From Sulfuritalea sp. (GTDB lineage Bacteria > Pseudomonadota > Gammaproteobacteria > Burkholderiales > Rhodocyclaceae): 64,000 bases of DNA. Positions 24,914-34,361 of this stretch are shown piece after piece. Location: positions 1 through 64,000 of the forward strand of contig JADJFK010000002.1 in assembly GCA_016708585.1 (NCBI GenBank), in the 5' to 3' direction. Position 1 is the first letter of the stretch, and each line of letters begins with the position of its first letter. The notes beneath the pieces were generated by a model. The model saw only the letters and a list, made by a program, of their open reading frames with translations, was not told the origin of the DNA and searched no databases. The translations under genes were made by a program, and so were the position numbers.

Positions 24914-26134
24914 ATGCCGCAAGGAAAGGTACTCGTCGCCCAGGGTGGCGGACCCACCGCCGTCATCAATCAATCGATGGCCGGCGTGGTGCTCGAAGCC
25001 CGCAAGTTCCGCAACGTCGAACTGGTCTATGGTGCCTATCACGGGGTATCGGGAATCCTCAAAGAGGAGTTCCTCGACCTCACCCAGGAAACCAGTCACA
25101 ACATCGAAATGGTGGCATCCACCCCATCCTCGGCACTGGGCTCGACGCGCGACAAACCTGACCTCAAGTACTGCCACGAGATATTCGAGGTCCTCAGGGC
25201 ACACGGGATCGGCTACTTTTTCTACATCGGCGGCAACGATTCTTCGGACACGGTGCGGATCGTCAGCGAAGAAGCCCGGCGCGCCAACTATTCCCTGCGC
25301 TGCATCCACATTCCCAAGACCATCGACAACGACCTGGTCGGCAACGATCACACACCGGGCTTCCCGTCTGCAGCCCGTTTTGTCGCCCAGGCCTTCATGG
25401 GCGCGAATCTGGACAACGCCGCCCTGCCCGGCGTTTATCTGGCCGTGGTGATGGGCCGGCACGCCGGGTTTCTGACCGCAGCCTCCGCGCTCGGCAAGAA
25501 ATTCCCGGATGACGGCCCGCACCTGATCTATTTGCCGGAACGAGTCTTCGAAGTGGACAAATTCCTCAGGGACGTCAAGAACACCTATGACAAATACGGC
25601 CGTTGCGTAATTGCGGCCTCGGAGGGCATCCATGACAAACAGGGCACGCCAATCATCACGCAGTTGACCAGCCATGTCGAGCGGGATGCCCATGGCAACA
25701 TCCAGCTTTCGGGTACCGGTGCGCTGGCCGACCTGCTCTGCGACGAGATAAAGAGCAAACTCGGCATCAAGCGGGTGCGGGGTGACACCTTTGGCTATCT
25801 GCAGCGTTCGTTCATGGGCTGCGTATCCGATGTCGATCAGCGCGAGGCGCGCGAAGTTGGCGAAAAAGCCGTCCAATATGCCATGTGGGGCGACCGCGAC
25901 GGCTCGGTGGCGATCAAGCGTACCGGCTTTTACTCCGTCGATTACCAGTTGGTGCCGCTTGAAACCGTCGCGGGGAAAACACGGACCATGGAAGACGAAT
26001 TCATCGCTGCCAACGGCACCGACGTCACCGACGCCTTCCGGCTGTATTTGCGTCCCTTGCTGGGATCAGGTATGCCTGACGCGTATCGCTTGCGGCTCAA
26101 CAAGGTCGATAAGATCCTGAAACCGGCGAAATAG
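24914..26134 (+). CDS. Pyrophosphate-dependent 6-phosphofructokinase
   Basis: A 406-residue phosphofructokinase with PPi-type residues. The nucleotide-site motif reads GGNDSSDT, with Asp where ATP enzymes have Gly (GGDGS), and PKTIDNDL carries the Lys that favours PPi. It phosphorylates fructose-6-phosphate reversibly with PPi, without allosteric control in most relatives. AAAGGAG precedes the ATG. It is convergent with a second phosphofructokinase and divergent from the proton-pumping pyrophosphatase. Confidence 0.93.
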   Translation: MPQGKVLVAQGGGPTAVINQSMAGVVLEARKFRNVELVYGAYHGVSGILKEEFLDLTQETSHNIEMVASTPSSALGSTRDKPDLKYCHEIFEVLRAHGIGYFFYIGGNDSSDTVRIVSEEARRANYSLRCIHIPKTIDNDLVGNDHTPGFPSAARFVAQAFMGANLDNAALPGVYLAVVMGRHAGFLTAASALGKKFPDDGPHLIYLPERVFEVDKFLRDVKNTYDKYGRCVIAASEGIHDKQGTPIITQLTSHVERDAHGNIQLSGTGALADLLCDEIKSKLGIKRVRGDTFGYLQRSFMGCVSDVDQREAREVGEKAVQYAMWGDRDGSVAIKRTGFYSVDYQLVPLETVAGKTRTMEDEFIAANGTDVTDAFRLYLRPLLGSGMPDAYRLRLNKVDKILKPAK

Positions 26135-26179
26135 ACTCATCCGGACGACTGGGCGATACCCGGGCCTGGCGGCTCGGGA

Positions 26180-27289
<1,110 letters not shown>

Positions 27290-27332
27290 GGCGACTCCTG
27301 ATCAGGATCCAGAACCAAGGCCTGTCGTGCAG

Positions 27333-27986
27333 TCAGTTCAGTGCGGCAAACACCGCGCTCTTGATGGCATCGAGTGAACCGACCCCGGAAACCTTGCGAT
27401 GCTTTGGCGCACCCTTGGCACCGGTAGCGGACCACTTCGAGTAATACTCAATCAGCGGCTGAGTCTGGCTGTGATACACCGACAAGCGCTTTCGGACCGT
27501 CTCCTCCCTGTCGTCGTCGCGCTGAATCAGCGCCTCACCGGTAACATCGTCCTTGCCTTCCACCTTGGGCGGATTGAACACCAGGTGATAGGTGCGCCCC
27601 GAGCCGGGATGGACACGACGACCGCTCATGCGCCGGATGATTTCCTCGTCGCTGACATCGATCTCGAGCACAAAATCAAGTTCGATTCCCTGTGCGCGCA
27701 AAGACTCGGCTTGCGGCAGGGTGCGCGGAAATCCGTCGAACAGAAAACCCTTGGCGCAATCGGGCTGCTTGAGGCGCTCGGCGATGAGGCCGAGAATGAT
27801 GTCGTCAGGCACCAGGCCACCCGCATCCATCACCTTTTTGGCCTCCAGCCCCATGGGCGTACCGGCCTTCACCGCCGCCCGCAGCATATCGCCGGTCGAA
27901 ATCTGCGGAATTCCGAATTTTTCCGTAATGAATGCCGCTTGGGTGCCTTTGCCTGCGCCCGGCCCACCTAACAGGATCAACTTCAT
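27333..27986 (-). CDS. adk: Adenylate kinase
   Basis: A 217-residue long-form adenylate kinase (ATP + AMP = 2 ADP). The P-loop GGPGAGKGTQ lies at residues 7-16, the AMP site is ISTGDMLRAA, and LID-type residues are GRRVHPGSGRTYHLVFNPPK (no zinc cysteines). The ATG at 27986 gives the standard N-terminus MKLILLGG; 19 upstream in-frame residues are not conserved. Confidence 0.98.
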   Translation of the reverse strand: MKLILLGGPGAGKGTQAAFITEKFGIPQISTGDMLRAAVKAGTPMGLEAKKVMDAGGLVPDDIILGLIAERLKQPDCAKGFLFDGFPRTLPQAESLRAQGIELDFVLEIDVSDEEIIRRMSGRRVHPGSGRTYHLVFNPPKVEGKDDVTGEALIQRDDDREETVRKRLSVYHSQTQPLIEYYSKWSATGAKGAPKHRKVSGVGSLDAIKSAVFAALN

Positions 27987-28046
27987 TGCCACCCCTTCGA
28001 AGAAAGTTTGTCTTGCATATTTTTGAAAAATTTTTGAGGACAAAAC

Positions 28047-28820
28047 CTACTCTGAATCCTGGTCGACGTCAAACAATCGGCGCACGCGCTCCAGATCTTC
28101 CTGCGTATCCACGCCGGGGCCCGGCGCGTGAGCGACGCTCACCACCCGGATCGGGTGACCGTGCCAGAGCGCGCGCAACTGCTCCAGCGACTCGCAGCGC
28201 TCCAGGGGCGAGGCCGCCAGTTGCCCGAAGCGGCGCAGAAAGCTTACGCGATAGGCATAGAGGCCGATGTGGCGCTGCGCCGGCAAGTCGTTCGGCAAGA
28301 TGTCGCGCCTTTCCGCGAATCGGTCCCGATCCCAGGGAATCGGCGCACGACTGAAGTACAGGGCCCGCCCGCGGGCGTCGCACACCACCTTGACCACATT
28401 GGTGCTGAAGAAATCTTCAGCCGTGATCAGCGGATGCGCCGCAGTGGCGATCGCCGCCTCCGGATCACCTTGCAAGGCCGCGGCCACGGTTTCGATCAGC
28501 GAGGGCTCGAGCAACGGTTCATCGCCCTGGACATTGACCACGATGTCGGCGTCGTCCCAATGCAGGCGCGTGGCCACCTCTGCGATCCGGTCGGTACCGC
28601 TGGCATGATCCCCGCGCGTCAAGACGGCATCGAAACCGTGTCGGCGTGCCGCGGATACAATCCTTTCGTCATCGGCAGCCACCCAGACACCGTCACTACG
28701 CGCGCGTCGGGCAGCCGTTGCCACACGCACGATCATCGGCTGTCCGGCGATGTCGGCCAGGGGCTTTCCCGGCAGCCGGGTCGAGGCATAGCGTGCCGGG
28801 ATGACGATGCGGACCGCCAT
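28047..28820 (-). CDS. kdsB: 3-deoxy-manno-octulosonate cytidylyltransferase
   Basis: A 257-residue enzyme that makes CMP-KDO for lipopolysaccharide. The N-terminal IPARYASTRLPGKPLADI and the internal VNVQGDEPLL are diagnostic. Its ATG overlaps the stop of the Trm112-like gene by one base (TGATG). Fifth gene of exbB-exbD-lpxK-trm112-kdsB-adk. Confidence 0.97.
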   Translation of the reverse strand: MAVRIVIPARYASTRLPGKPLADIAGQPMIVRVATAARRARSDGVWVAADDERIVSAARRHGFDAVLTRGDHASGTDRIAEVATRLHWDDADIVVNVQGDEPLLEPSLIETVAAALQGDPEAAIATAAHPLITAEDFFSTNVVKVVCDARGRALYFSRAPIPWDRDRFAERRDILPNDLPAQRHIGLYAYRVSFLRRFGQLAASPLERCESLEQLRALWHGHPIRVVSVAHAPGPGVDTQEDLERVRRLFDVDQDSE

Positions 28821-28996
28821 CAGGATTCTTCTGCCCCCAGCGACCGCGCCTCATCTTCGAGCATCACCGGAATATCGTCCCTGACCGGATACGCCAGCCG
28901 GCATCCCTTGCACACCAGTTCCGCGGCGGCCTTGTTATTTTCAAGCGGGCCCTTGCAGACAGGGCAGACGAGTATTTCAAGCAGGCGGGCGTCCAT
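28820..28996 (-). CDS. Trm112-family zinc-ribbon protein
   Basis: A 58-residue protein with paired cysteines CPVC and CKGC and the family opening MDARLLEILVCPVCKGPL. Eukaryotic Trm112 activates methyltransferases; the role of bacterial members between lpxK and kdsB is not settled. It overlaps the end of lpxK by 20 bases and the kdsB start by one base, so translation is coupled. Confidence 0.92.
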   Translation of the reverse strand: MDARLLEILVCPVCKGPLENNKAAAELVCKGCRLAYPVRDDIPVMLEDEARSLGAEES

Positions 28997-29969
28997 TGAG
29001 CTTCTCCAGAACATATGCGGCAAGGTCAGGGCTTACCTCGGCGGTCACGGGCAATACCCAGACCGGCAGCGAAATTGAAAGCCGGTCCAATTTTACGGCA
29101 TCCTTTTCCGTGGTCAGGATTGCTTCGCCGGCAAACTGCAGATCCTCTGCGCGATAGTCATAATGATCGGCAAAAGGGTGTGCGGAGAATGCGAGTCCCA
29201 TGCCGGTCAGGTGATCGAAAAAGCGCTCTGGCGAACCGATGCCGGCGACGGCATGCAAGTTGAGGCCGGCCAGGTCAGCGGCGCTGCAGCTTGTCATGGG
29301 CCGGTCGAGGCGGTGGAAGCGGTTCCCCAGCAAGCGCATCGAAAATGTCGCCCCTGAGAAAGTCGGCGCCGGCGACACGGCGGTTCCATTGAGAACCAGC
29401 GCATCTACCAGCGCCAGTCGCGAGACCGGCTCGCGCAAGGGGCCGGCCGGCAGGGCCCAACCATTCATCAACCCGCGCGCGTCGATCAGGGCAAGTTCGA
29501 CATCCCGCGCCAGGCGATAGTGCTGCAGGCCATCATCGGCGATGATGAGATCGCATTCCGGATGGCTGGCGAGCAGGCTCCGCGCCGCTGCCACCCTGTC
29601 ACGCCCGACGAAAACCGGGCAGGAGGCTCGCTGGGCGAGCAGCCGAGGTTCGTCGCCCACTGCCTTGGGATCGCTGTCTCCGGTGACCTCGCGGACATGA
29701 CGGCTGTCACCGCCGTAGCCGCGACTGACGATGCCTGGATGTCGGCCGCTGGCACGCAGCGCCAACGCCAAATGGATCACCAGCGGCGTCTTGCCGGTGC
29801 CGCCGACCGTTATGTTGCCGACGACGACCACCGGTACCGGCAGGTGCTCACGATGCAGCATCCCGATCCGGTAGCAGGTCCGTCGCGCGGCGACGAGCGC
29901 TTTGAAGATCAGTGAAAACGGAAACAGCAGGCAGGCTGCCGGGCCACGCCGCCGCCAGGCGGCAGCCAG
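28977..29969 (-). CDS. lpxK: Tetraacyldisaccharide 4'-kinase
   Basis: It phosphorylates the lipid A precursor at the inner membrane. The P-loop appears in VGNITVGGTGKTPLV, followed by SRGYGG, DDGLQH and TTEKDAVKL, all family motifs; a hydrophobic N-terminal segment (CLLFPFSLIFKALVAA) anchors it. No ATG, GTG or TTG exists in frame between the exbD stop and the conserved start, so I placed the start at a CTG (29969) as a guess; the alternative is an ATG at 30050 inside exbD. The gene contains a dispersed-repeat copy that encodes AVSPAPTF. Confidence 0.9.
   Translation of the reverse strand: MAAAWRRRGPAACLLFPFSLIFKALVAARRTCYRIGMLHREHLPVPVVVVGNITVGGTGKTPLVIHLALALRASGRHPGIVSRGYGGDSRHVREVTGDSDPKAVGDEPRLLAQRASCPVFVGRDRVAAARSLLASHPECDLIIADDGLQHYRLARDVELALIDARGLMNGWALPAGPLREPVSRLALVDALVLNGTAVSPAPTFSGATFSMRLLGNRFHRLDRPMTSCSAADLAGLNLHAVAGIGSPERFFDHLTGMGLAFSAHPFADHYDYRAEDLQFAGEAILTTEKDAVKLDRLSISLPVWVLPVTAEVSPDLAAYVLEKLNGRPPA
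29358..29381 (+). repeat. Dispersed 24-bp repeat, copy 5 (inside lpxK)
   Basis: Near-exact consensus copy within lpxK. The coding strand reads A-V-S-P-A-P-T-F, between VLNGT and SGATFSMRL, where LpxK proteins tolerate variation. Confidence 0.8.
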
Positions 29970-29979
29970 ACCGCCGGCT

Positions 29980-30399
29980 TCAGCGCTGCGCCTGCTGCGT
30001 GGCAAAGGATATGTGCGACAGCCCGGCCTGCTGGGCCGCCTGCATGACATCGATGACGCTCTGGTGCGCGGCCTTGGCGTCGGCATTGATGATGACGACC
30101 GGTTCCTTGCCTGCGCCGGCCGAACGGCGCATTGCGTTGGCGATGGACGCGATGTCGCGCCCGGCTACTGGAGCCTTGTTCACCAGGATCTCGCCCGCAG
30201 CGGTAACCACCACATTGACTTCGTTGGTCTGCTCCTTGTTCGGCGGCGCATCCGCGGTAGGCAGGTTGATCTCCAGCCCGGAAAACTTGGAGTACGTGGT
30301 GGTTATCATCAGGAAGATCAGGATCACCAGAAGCACGTCGATCATCGGGATCAGGTTGATCTCGAGTTCTTCGCGCTGTCGACCTCGCTGGAAGTTCAT
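29980..30399 (-). CDS. exbD: ExbD/TolR-type biopolymer transport protein
   Basis: A 139-residue protein with a single N-terminal helix (INLIPMIDVLLVILIFLMITTTY) that carries the conserved Asp of ExbD/TolR, followed by a periplasmic domain. With ExbB it forms a proton-driven motor for TonB or an equivalent. No tonB is nearby. It sits directly behind exbB and before lpxK, the usual betaproteobacterial order, which has led to the suggestion of a link with lipid A export. Confidence 0.93.
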   Translation of the reverse strand: MNFQRGRQREELEINLIPMIDVLLVILIFLMITTTYSKFSGLEINLPTADAPPNKEQTNEVNVVVTAAGEILVNKAPVAGRDIASIANAMRRSAGAGKEPVVIINADAKAAHQSVIDVMQAAQQAGLSHISFATQQAQR

Positions 30400-30410
30400 C
30401 GCCTGCGCCC

Positions 30411-31016
30411 TTACCGGCGTTCGCCCTGCATGACTTCGACCAGCTTGACGGCTTCCTGCTCCATGTCGACCAGAAAACCATCCACCTGGGCCCGGAAATG
30501 TCGGTAGAAGATCATGGCCGGAATAGCGATGATCAGGCCGAAACCGGTGTTGTACAGCGCCACCGAAATGCCATGTGCGAGTGCCTGCGGATTGTTGCCC
30601 GCGGCAGTCGATGCACCGAAGATTTCGATCATGCCGACGATCGTGCCAAACAGGCCCATCAACGGTGCGATCGTGGCGATGGTGCCCAACGTCGTGAGGA
30701 ATCGTTCCAGTTCATGGGCCACCCCGCGCCCCGCTTCTTCGATCGCCTCCTTCATGATTTCGCGAGAACTCTTTGCGTTGCGCATGCCGGCCGCAAGTAC
30801 CCGCCCCAGCGGCGAATGGCCCTCAAGGCGCGCCAGTTGAGCCTCCGAGATTCCGCTTTGACGGTATTCGGCAACCGCGCTTTGCAGCAGCCCCGCGGGA
30901 ACGATCTTGCTGCGGCGCAGTGCCGCGGCGCGTTCAATGATGAGCGCGACTGCGATGACGGAAGCGAACAGCAACGGCCAGATAGGCCAGCCAGCAGCCT
31001 GGATGATGGAAAACAC
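30411..31016 (-). CDS. exbB: ExbB/TolQ/MotA-family proton channel protein
   Basis: A 201-residue membrane protein with three helices: IIQAAGWPIWPLLFASVIAVALI near the start, TIATIAPLMGLFGTIVGMIEIF and the region FGLIIAIPAMIFYRHF. The second and third helices carry the conserved Thr and small residues of the ExbB pore. I chose the GTG at 31016, eight bases after GGAG; upstream in-frame codons do not look like the family. Confidence 0.93.
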   Translation of the reverse strand: MFSIIQAAGWPIWPLLFASVIAVALIIERAAALRRSKIVPAGLLQSAVAEYRQSGISEAQLARLEGHSPLGRVLAAGMRNAKSSREIMKEAIEEAGRGVAHELERFLTTLGTIATIAPLMGLFGTIVGMIEIFGASTAAGNNPQALAHGISVALYNTGFGLIIAIPAMIFYRHFRAQVDGFLVDMEQEAVKLVEVMQGERR

Positions 31017-31196
31017 GTGGGTGACTCCGGAAAGCGGGAAAGCGCGAACTTTAGCCCGAGTGGGAAGATTCAGCAATAAAAAATGGGGTTGCCGATCAGG
31101 CAAGGGTGTTGCAAACCGGTTTTCGCCGGGCAGAAGAATGAATCGACAGGCTGTGCGGCCGTCGCTTCGTCATCAGCCACGGAAGCCTTCGGCAAA

Positions 31197-31231
31197 TTGT
31201 CCACAAAATCTGTGGATAAGATTGTGGATCA
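31197..31231. other. Cluster of DnaA-box-like sites
   Basis: Within the 422-base gap between exbB and xseA (31017-31438) there are TTGTCCACA (31197-31205), the perfect inverted box TGTGGATAA (31211-31219) and a weaker TGTGGATCA nearby. The first two form an inverted pair. Nothing else in the gap looks like a replication origin or a gene. It may be a titration or regulatory site. Confidence 0.5.
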
Positions 31232-31438
31232 TCGTCTGGTCCCGGGGCTGAAGCAGCGTTGCGTCTGGGCTTGGCATTTTTTGCGCAAATTTTGGCCAGA
31301 AATAATTCTCGACCATTCAGATGGTTACACGAAAACAAAGACCTTGAATGGGGCTCCTCCTGCCCGCGAAACCGGCCCCACGCGGGGATGCTGTAGTATT
31401 TCTTTCCTCCCCCATCCTTTCCCGACCACGTTCCGTCC

Positions 31439-32785
31439 ATGCTCGTTTCAGCTGACGTCCTCAGCATCACCGAACTCAATCGCCGGGCGCGCGCAACCCT
31501 GGAACGAGAGTTCCCCCTGCTTTGGGTGGCCGGTGAAATTTCCAACCTGACCCGCGCTGCGTCAGGCCACCTCTATTTTTCGCTGAAGGACGATGCAGCT
31601 CAGGCCCGCTGTGTCATGTTTCGCTCACGCGCCAGTTCGGTTTCCTGGCACCTGGAAAACGGGCAGCAGGTCGAGGCCCATGCGTTAGTTTCGCTCTATG
31701 AACCCCGCGGCGACTTCCAGCTCAACATAGAGTCCTTGCGCCGCGCCGGATTGGGACGTCTGTTCGAAGCCTTTGCCCGATTGAAGGAGCGACTGGAGAC
31801 CGAAGGCCTGTTTGCCGACGCGCGCAAACGCCAGCTGCCCCGCTTTCCGCGCCGGGTCGGAATCATCACTTCGCCGGGTGCTGCCGCCCTGCGCGATGTA
31901 CTGGTGGCCCTGAAGCGCCGTGCGCCGCACCTGCAGCTTGTTCTTTATCCTGCGCTGGTGCAGGGCGCAGCAGCCGCAGCCGAAATTGCTGCGGCAATCG
32001 CCACGGCGTCCAGGCGCAATGAATGCGACCTGCTGCTTGTCGTACGCGGCGGTGGCAGCATCGAGGATCTTTGGGCATACAACGAAGAGGTCGTCGCACG
32101 AGCCATCGCCGCAAGCAACCTGCCCGTCATCAGCGGCATCGGGCATGAGACGGATACCACCATCGCCGACCTTGCCGCCGACTTGCGCGCGGCGACGCCA
32201 ACTGCCGCGGCAGAGCTTGCCACTCAGGGATGGCACGAAGCCGCCGCCAAAATTTCCGAACTTGGAACAGCGCTGGGCAGGGCCGCCAGGTATCGCGTCG
32301 CCCGCGACCAGCAGCGGGTGGATCACCTCTCCCTGCGCCTTGTCCATCCGGCAACGCGATTGGGCCAGGCACGGGATAGATTAGCCTTGCTGGGATCGCA
32401 ACTTGATGCCTCCCTGGCCCGCAACCTGCGCCAGCATCGGGACCGGCTGAATCGCGCGGCTCTGGGTCTGAGCCGAACCATGCCACGCACCGAAAAACAC
32501 CGGGGGGGTATCGAACTGTTGGTGCAACGACTAGCTGCCGCAATCCGTGAACAACACGGGAAGCGCGTGGCCACGCTGGACAATATTGCGGGGGCGCTCT
32601 CCCATCTGAACCCCGATGCAACCCTGGCCAGGGGCTTTTCCGTTGTTCGTGACGCCCACGGAAAACTCGTAACGGATGCCTCCCGACTGCATGCCGGCCA
32701 ACGCGTGGACATCTATTTGGCACACGGCAGTGCCGAAGCCGGCATCCTGACCTGCAGCCCGGATCATGGTCCAGTTGCCACCTGA
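31439..32785 (+). CDS. xseA: Exodeoxyribonuclease VII large subunit
   Basis: A 448-residue subunit of the single-strand-specific nuclease. It has the N-terminal OB fold (PLLWVAGEISNLTRAASGHLYFSLKDDAAQARCVMF split across residues 20-60), then the central GIITSPGAAALRDV and VVRGGGSIEDLWAYNEE, and a coiled C-terminal part. The small subunit xseB is not in this window. The stop overlaps the start of the sodB promoter. Confidence 0.96.
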   Translation: MLVSADVLSITELNRRARATLEREFPLLWVAGEISNLTRAASGHLYFSLKDDAAQARCVMFRSRASSVSWHLENGQQVEAHALVSLYEPRGDFQLNIESLRRAGLGRLFEAFARLKERLETEGLFADARKRQLPRFPRRVGIITSPGAAALRDVLVALKRRAPHLQLVLYPALVQGAAAAAEIAAAIATASRRNECDLLLVVRGGGSIEDLWAYNEEVVARAIAASNLPVISGIGHETDTTIADLAADLRAATPTAAAELATQGWHEAAAKISELGTALGRAARYRVARDQQRVDHLSLRLVHPATRLGQARDRLALLGSQLDASLARNLRQHRDRLNRAALGLSRTMPRTEKHRGGIELLVQRLAAAIREQHGKRVATLDNIAGALSHLNPDATLARGFSVVRDAHGKLVTDASRLHAGQRVDIYLAHGSAEAGILTCSPDHGPVAT

Positions 32786-32813
32786 ACTATTCTTGACTAT
32801 AATAGTCAACTTT
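32775..32813 (+). promoter_or_regulatory. sodB promoter with IscR type-1-like operator
   Basis: TTGCCA (32775-32780), a 17-bp spacer and a perfect TATAAT (32798-32803) form a strong sigma-70 promoter. The -10 box is embedded in the perfect palindrome TTGACTATAATAGTCAA (32793-32809). Its centre GACTATAATAGTC fits the IscR type-1 core GACTRWWWYAGTC, and the outer arms (32789-32813) match at all but two positions. Binding there would block the polymerase. Confidence 0.75.
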
Positions 32814-32848
32814 AAACTTCCCACCCTCACTGCAACAGGAGAACCTCC

Positions 32849-33433
32849 ATGGAACACACACTCCCCCCCCTGCCGTATGCGATGGATGCTCTGGTCCCGC
32901 ACATTTCGAAGGAAACCTTTGAATACCACTATGGCAAGCATCATCAGGCCTACGCAACCAACCTCAACAATCTGATCAAGGGCACCGAATACGAGAGCCT
33001 GGACCTGGAAGCCATCATCAAGAAGGTCCCGGCCGGCGGCATATTCAACAATTCGGCCCAGGTCTGGAATCACAGCTTTTTCTGGAACAGCATGAAAGTC
33101 GGCGGCGGCGGCACGCCGAGCGGCTCCCTGGCGGATGCGATCAACAAGAAATGGGGCAGCTTCGACGAGTTCAAAAAGGCCTTCCAGGCCTCCGCTGTCG
33201 GCAACTTCGGCTCTGGCTGGACCTGGCTGGTGAAAAAGCCGGATGGCTCGGTGGATATCGTCAACACCTCGGGCGCAGGCACGCCGTTGAACACCGACAA
33301 CAAGGCTCTACTGACCATCGACGTCTGGGAACACGCCTATTACATCGACTACCGCAATGCGCGGCCCAAGTTTGTCGAAACCTTCCTGGCTTCATTGGCC
33401 AACTGGGATTTTGCCGCAAGCAATTTCGGCTGA
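32849..33433 (+). CDS. sodB: Superoxide dismutase [Fe]
   Basis: A 194-residue Fe/Mn-family superoxide dismutase. Metal ligands are the His in TFEYHYGKHHQAY, the His in VWNHSFFWNSM, and Asp and His in DVWEHAYYIDY. The FNNSAQ-like and GSGWTWLV wording points to the iron form. The ATG at 32849 follows AGGAG. The mRNA leader is about 38 bases and begins inside a probable iron-sulfur regulator site, which links its expression to cell iron or redox state. Confidence 0.96.
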   Translation: MEHTLPPLPYAMDALVPHISKETFEYHYGKHHQAYATNLNNLIKGTEYESLDLEAIIKKVPAGGIFNNSAQVWNHSFFWNSMKVGGGGTPSGSLADAINKKWGSFDEFKKAFQASAVGNFGSGWTWLVKKPDGSVDIVNTSGAGTPLNTDNKALLTIDVWEHAYYIDYRNARPKFVETFLASLANWDFAASNFG

Positions 33434-33465
33434 TAGAGGCAGGTAAGTCAAAGCAACCAAGACAG

Positions 33466-33491
33466 CAAAGGGCGCCGTGAGGCGCCCTTTG
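33466..33491 (+). terminator. sodB terminator
   Basis: CAAAGGGCGCC-gtga-GGCGCCCTTTG, a perfect 11-bp stem, followed by TCTTTGT. It lies 33 bases past the sodB stop. Confidence 0.85.
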
Positions 33492-33519
33492 TCTTTGTCA
33501 TTGGATGCGGGGGGCAGAA

Positions 33520-33720
33520 ATGGAAGCCAGAATCACGGAGCTCGAAATCAAGCTGGGCTTGACCGAGGATCATCTCGAAGAACTCAATCGCACGGTGTTT
33601 CGCCAGCAGCAGCAAATCGACCTGCTGCAGGCCCAGATTCGAGAGTTGTACCTGTTGATGCAACCGGCAGGCCCGGGTGAAGCGCGCAATCCGCGCGATG
33701 AAATCCCGCCGCACTATTGA
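33520..33720 (+). CDS. slyX: SlyX-family coiled-coil protein
   Basis: A 66-residue coiled-coil protein with the SlyX pattern: MEARITELEIKLGLTEDHLEELNRTVF, RQQQQIDLLQAQIRELYL, and the end PPHY. The function of SlyX is not established. I preferred the ATG at 33520, preceded by a G-rich site, over the ATG at 33505. Confidence 0.88.
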   Translation: MEARITELEIKLGLTEDHLEELNRTVFRQQQQIDLLQAQIRELYLLMQPAGPGEARNPRDEIPPHY

Positions 33721-33729
33721 AACCGGGTA

Positions 33730-34176
33730 TCAGCGTCCTGCGGGGACCTTGTCGACCCCAGTGATGGCAAATCCCGGCCCCAGGCCGCGGCTCCTGAACC
33801 AGCCCAGGTTCATTTCCAGGGCATAACGCACCGGACTGACAGAGCAATGATTGACCTCGGTCTTGGGTTGCATGTCCTCGACATTGAGTATCCGGCCTTT
33901 GTCATCAAGGAAGGCCACTGACAAGGGCACCAGGGTATTGCGCATCCACATGCAGTGCTTCGCCACCTCGGGAAAGACGAACAGCATGCCCCGATGCGAA
34001 GGCATCGAAGTACGCAACATCATTCCCGTCTGACGACTTTCGGGTGTGGCGGCAACTTCGGCCTCGATCCGGTGCATGCCCGCGGACAGATCGAAAAGAG
34101 GCAACTGCGGCTGTTGAGCCCATCCGGGAACGGCAATGGCAATGGATATAGCCAGAATCACAGTTCGCAACAGCAT
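33730..34176 (-). CDS. Exported DUF192 protein
   Basis: A 148-residue DUF192 protein. The signal peptide MLLRTVILAISIAIAVPGWA is followed by the compact domain with EVAATPESRQTGMMLRTSMPSHRGMLFVF split by conserved Gly-Met, CMWMRNTLVPLSVAFLD and YALEMNLGWF. Family members are small periplasmic or outer proteins of unknown role. The ATG at 34176 follows GGAG at six bases; two upstream ATGs are possible but give a poorer signal peptide. Convergent with slyX, only nine bases between stops. Confidence 0.85.
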   Translation of the reverse strand: MLLRTVILAISIAIAVPGWAQQPQLPLFDLSAGMHRIEAEVAATPESRQTGMMLRTSMPSHRGMLFVFPEVAKHCMWMRNTLVPLSVAFLDDKGRILNVEDMQPKTEVNHCSVSPVRYALEMNLGWFRSRGLGPGFAITGVDKVPAGR

Positions 34177-34316
34177 CGCAAGCTCCATTGGAAGGACATG
34201 GCCAGATGGTCTTTGGGCAATTGAATTCGGGGATCCCCAACCGGGACAGACATTCTCAAGCGACAATTACTTACTTATAAATCAACAGAATAAACTGTTA
34301 TTCAGAAATTATGGAT

Positions 34317-34346
34317 AAAAAAATGGCAGGTTTCCCTGCCATTTTT
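34317..34346 (-). terminator. Terminator after the aceK-rluE-small protein transcript
   Basis: The stem AAAATGGCAGG-tttc-CCTGCCATTTT is flanked by A and T runs and lies 16 bases past the stop of the Met/Lys-rich gene. It can work in both directions. Confidence 0.88.
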
Positions 34347-34361
34347 CCAGGATTGCCGGAT

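Noticed and set aside
31192..31235. DnaA boxes as the chromosomal origin
   Set aside because: No dnaA, dnaN, gyrB or mnmG gene and no AT-rich unwinding repeats are near.
33095..33122. AAAGTCGGCGGCGGCGGCAC in sodB as a ninth copy of the dispersed repeat
   Set aside because: It encodes the conserved Gly-rich loop of iron superoxide dismutase, so the likeness is explained by the protein.
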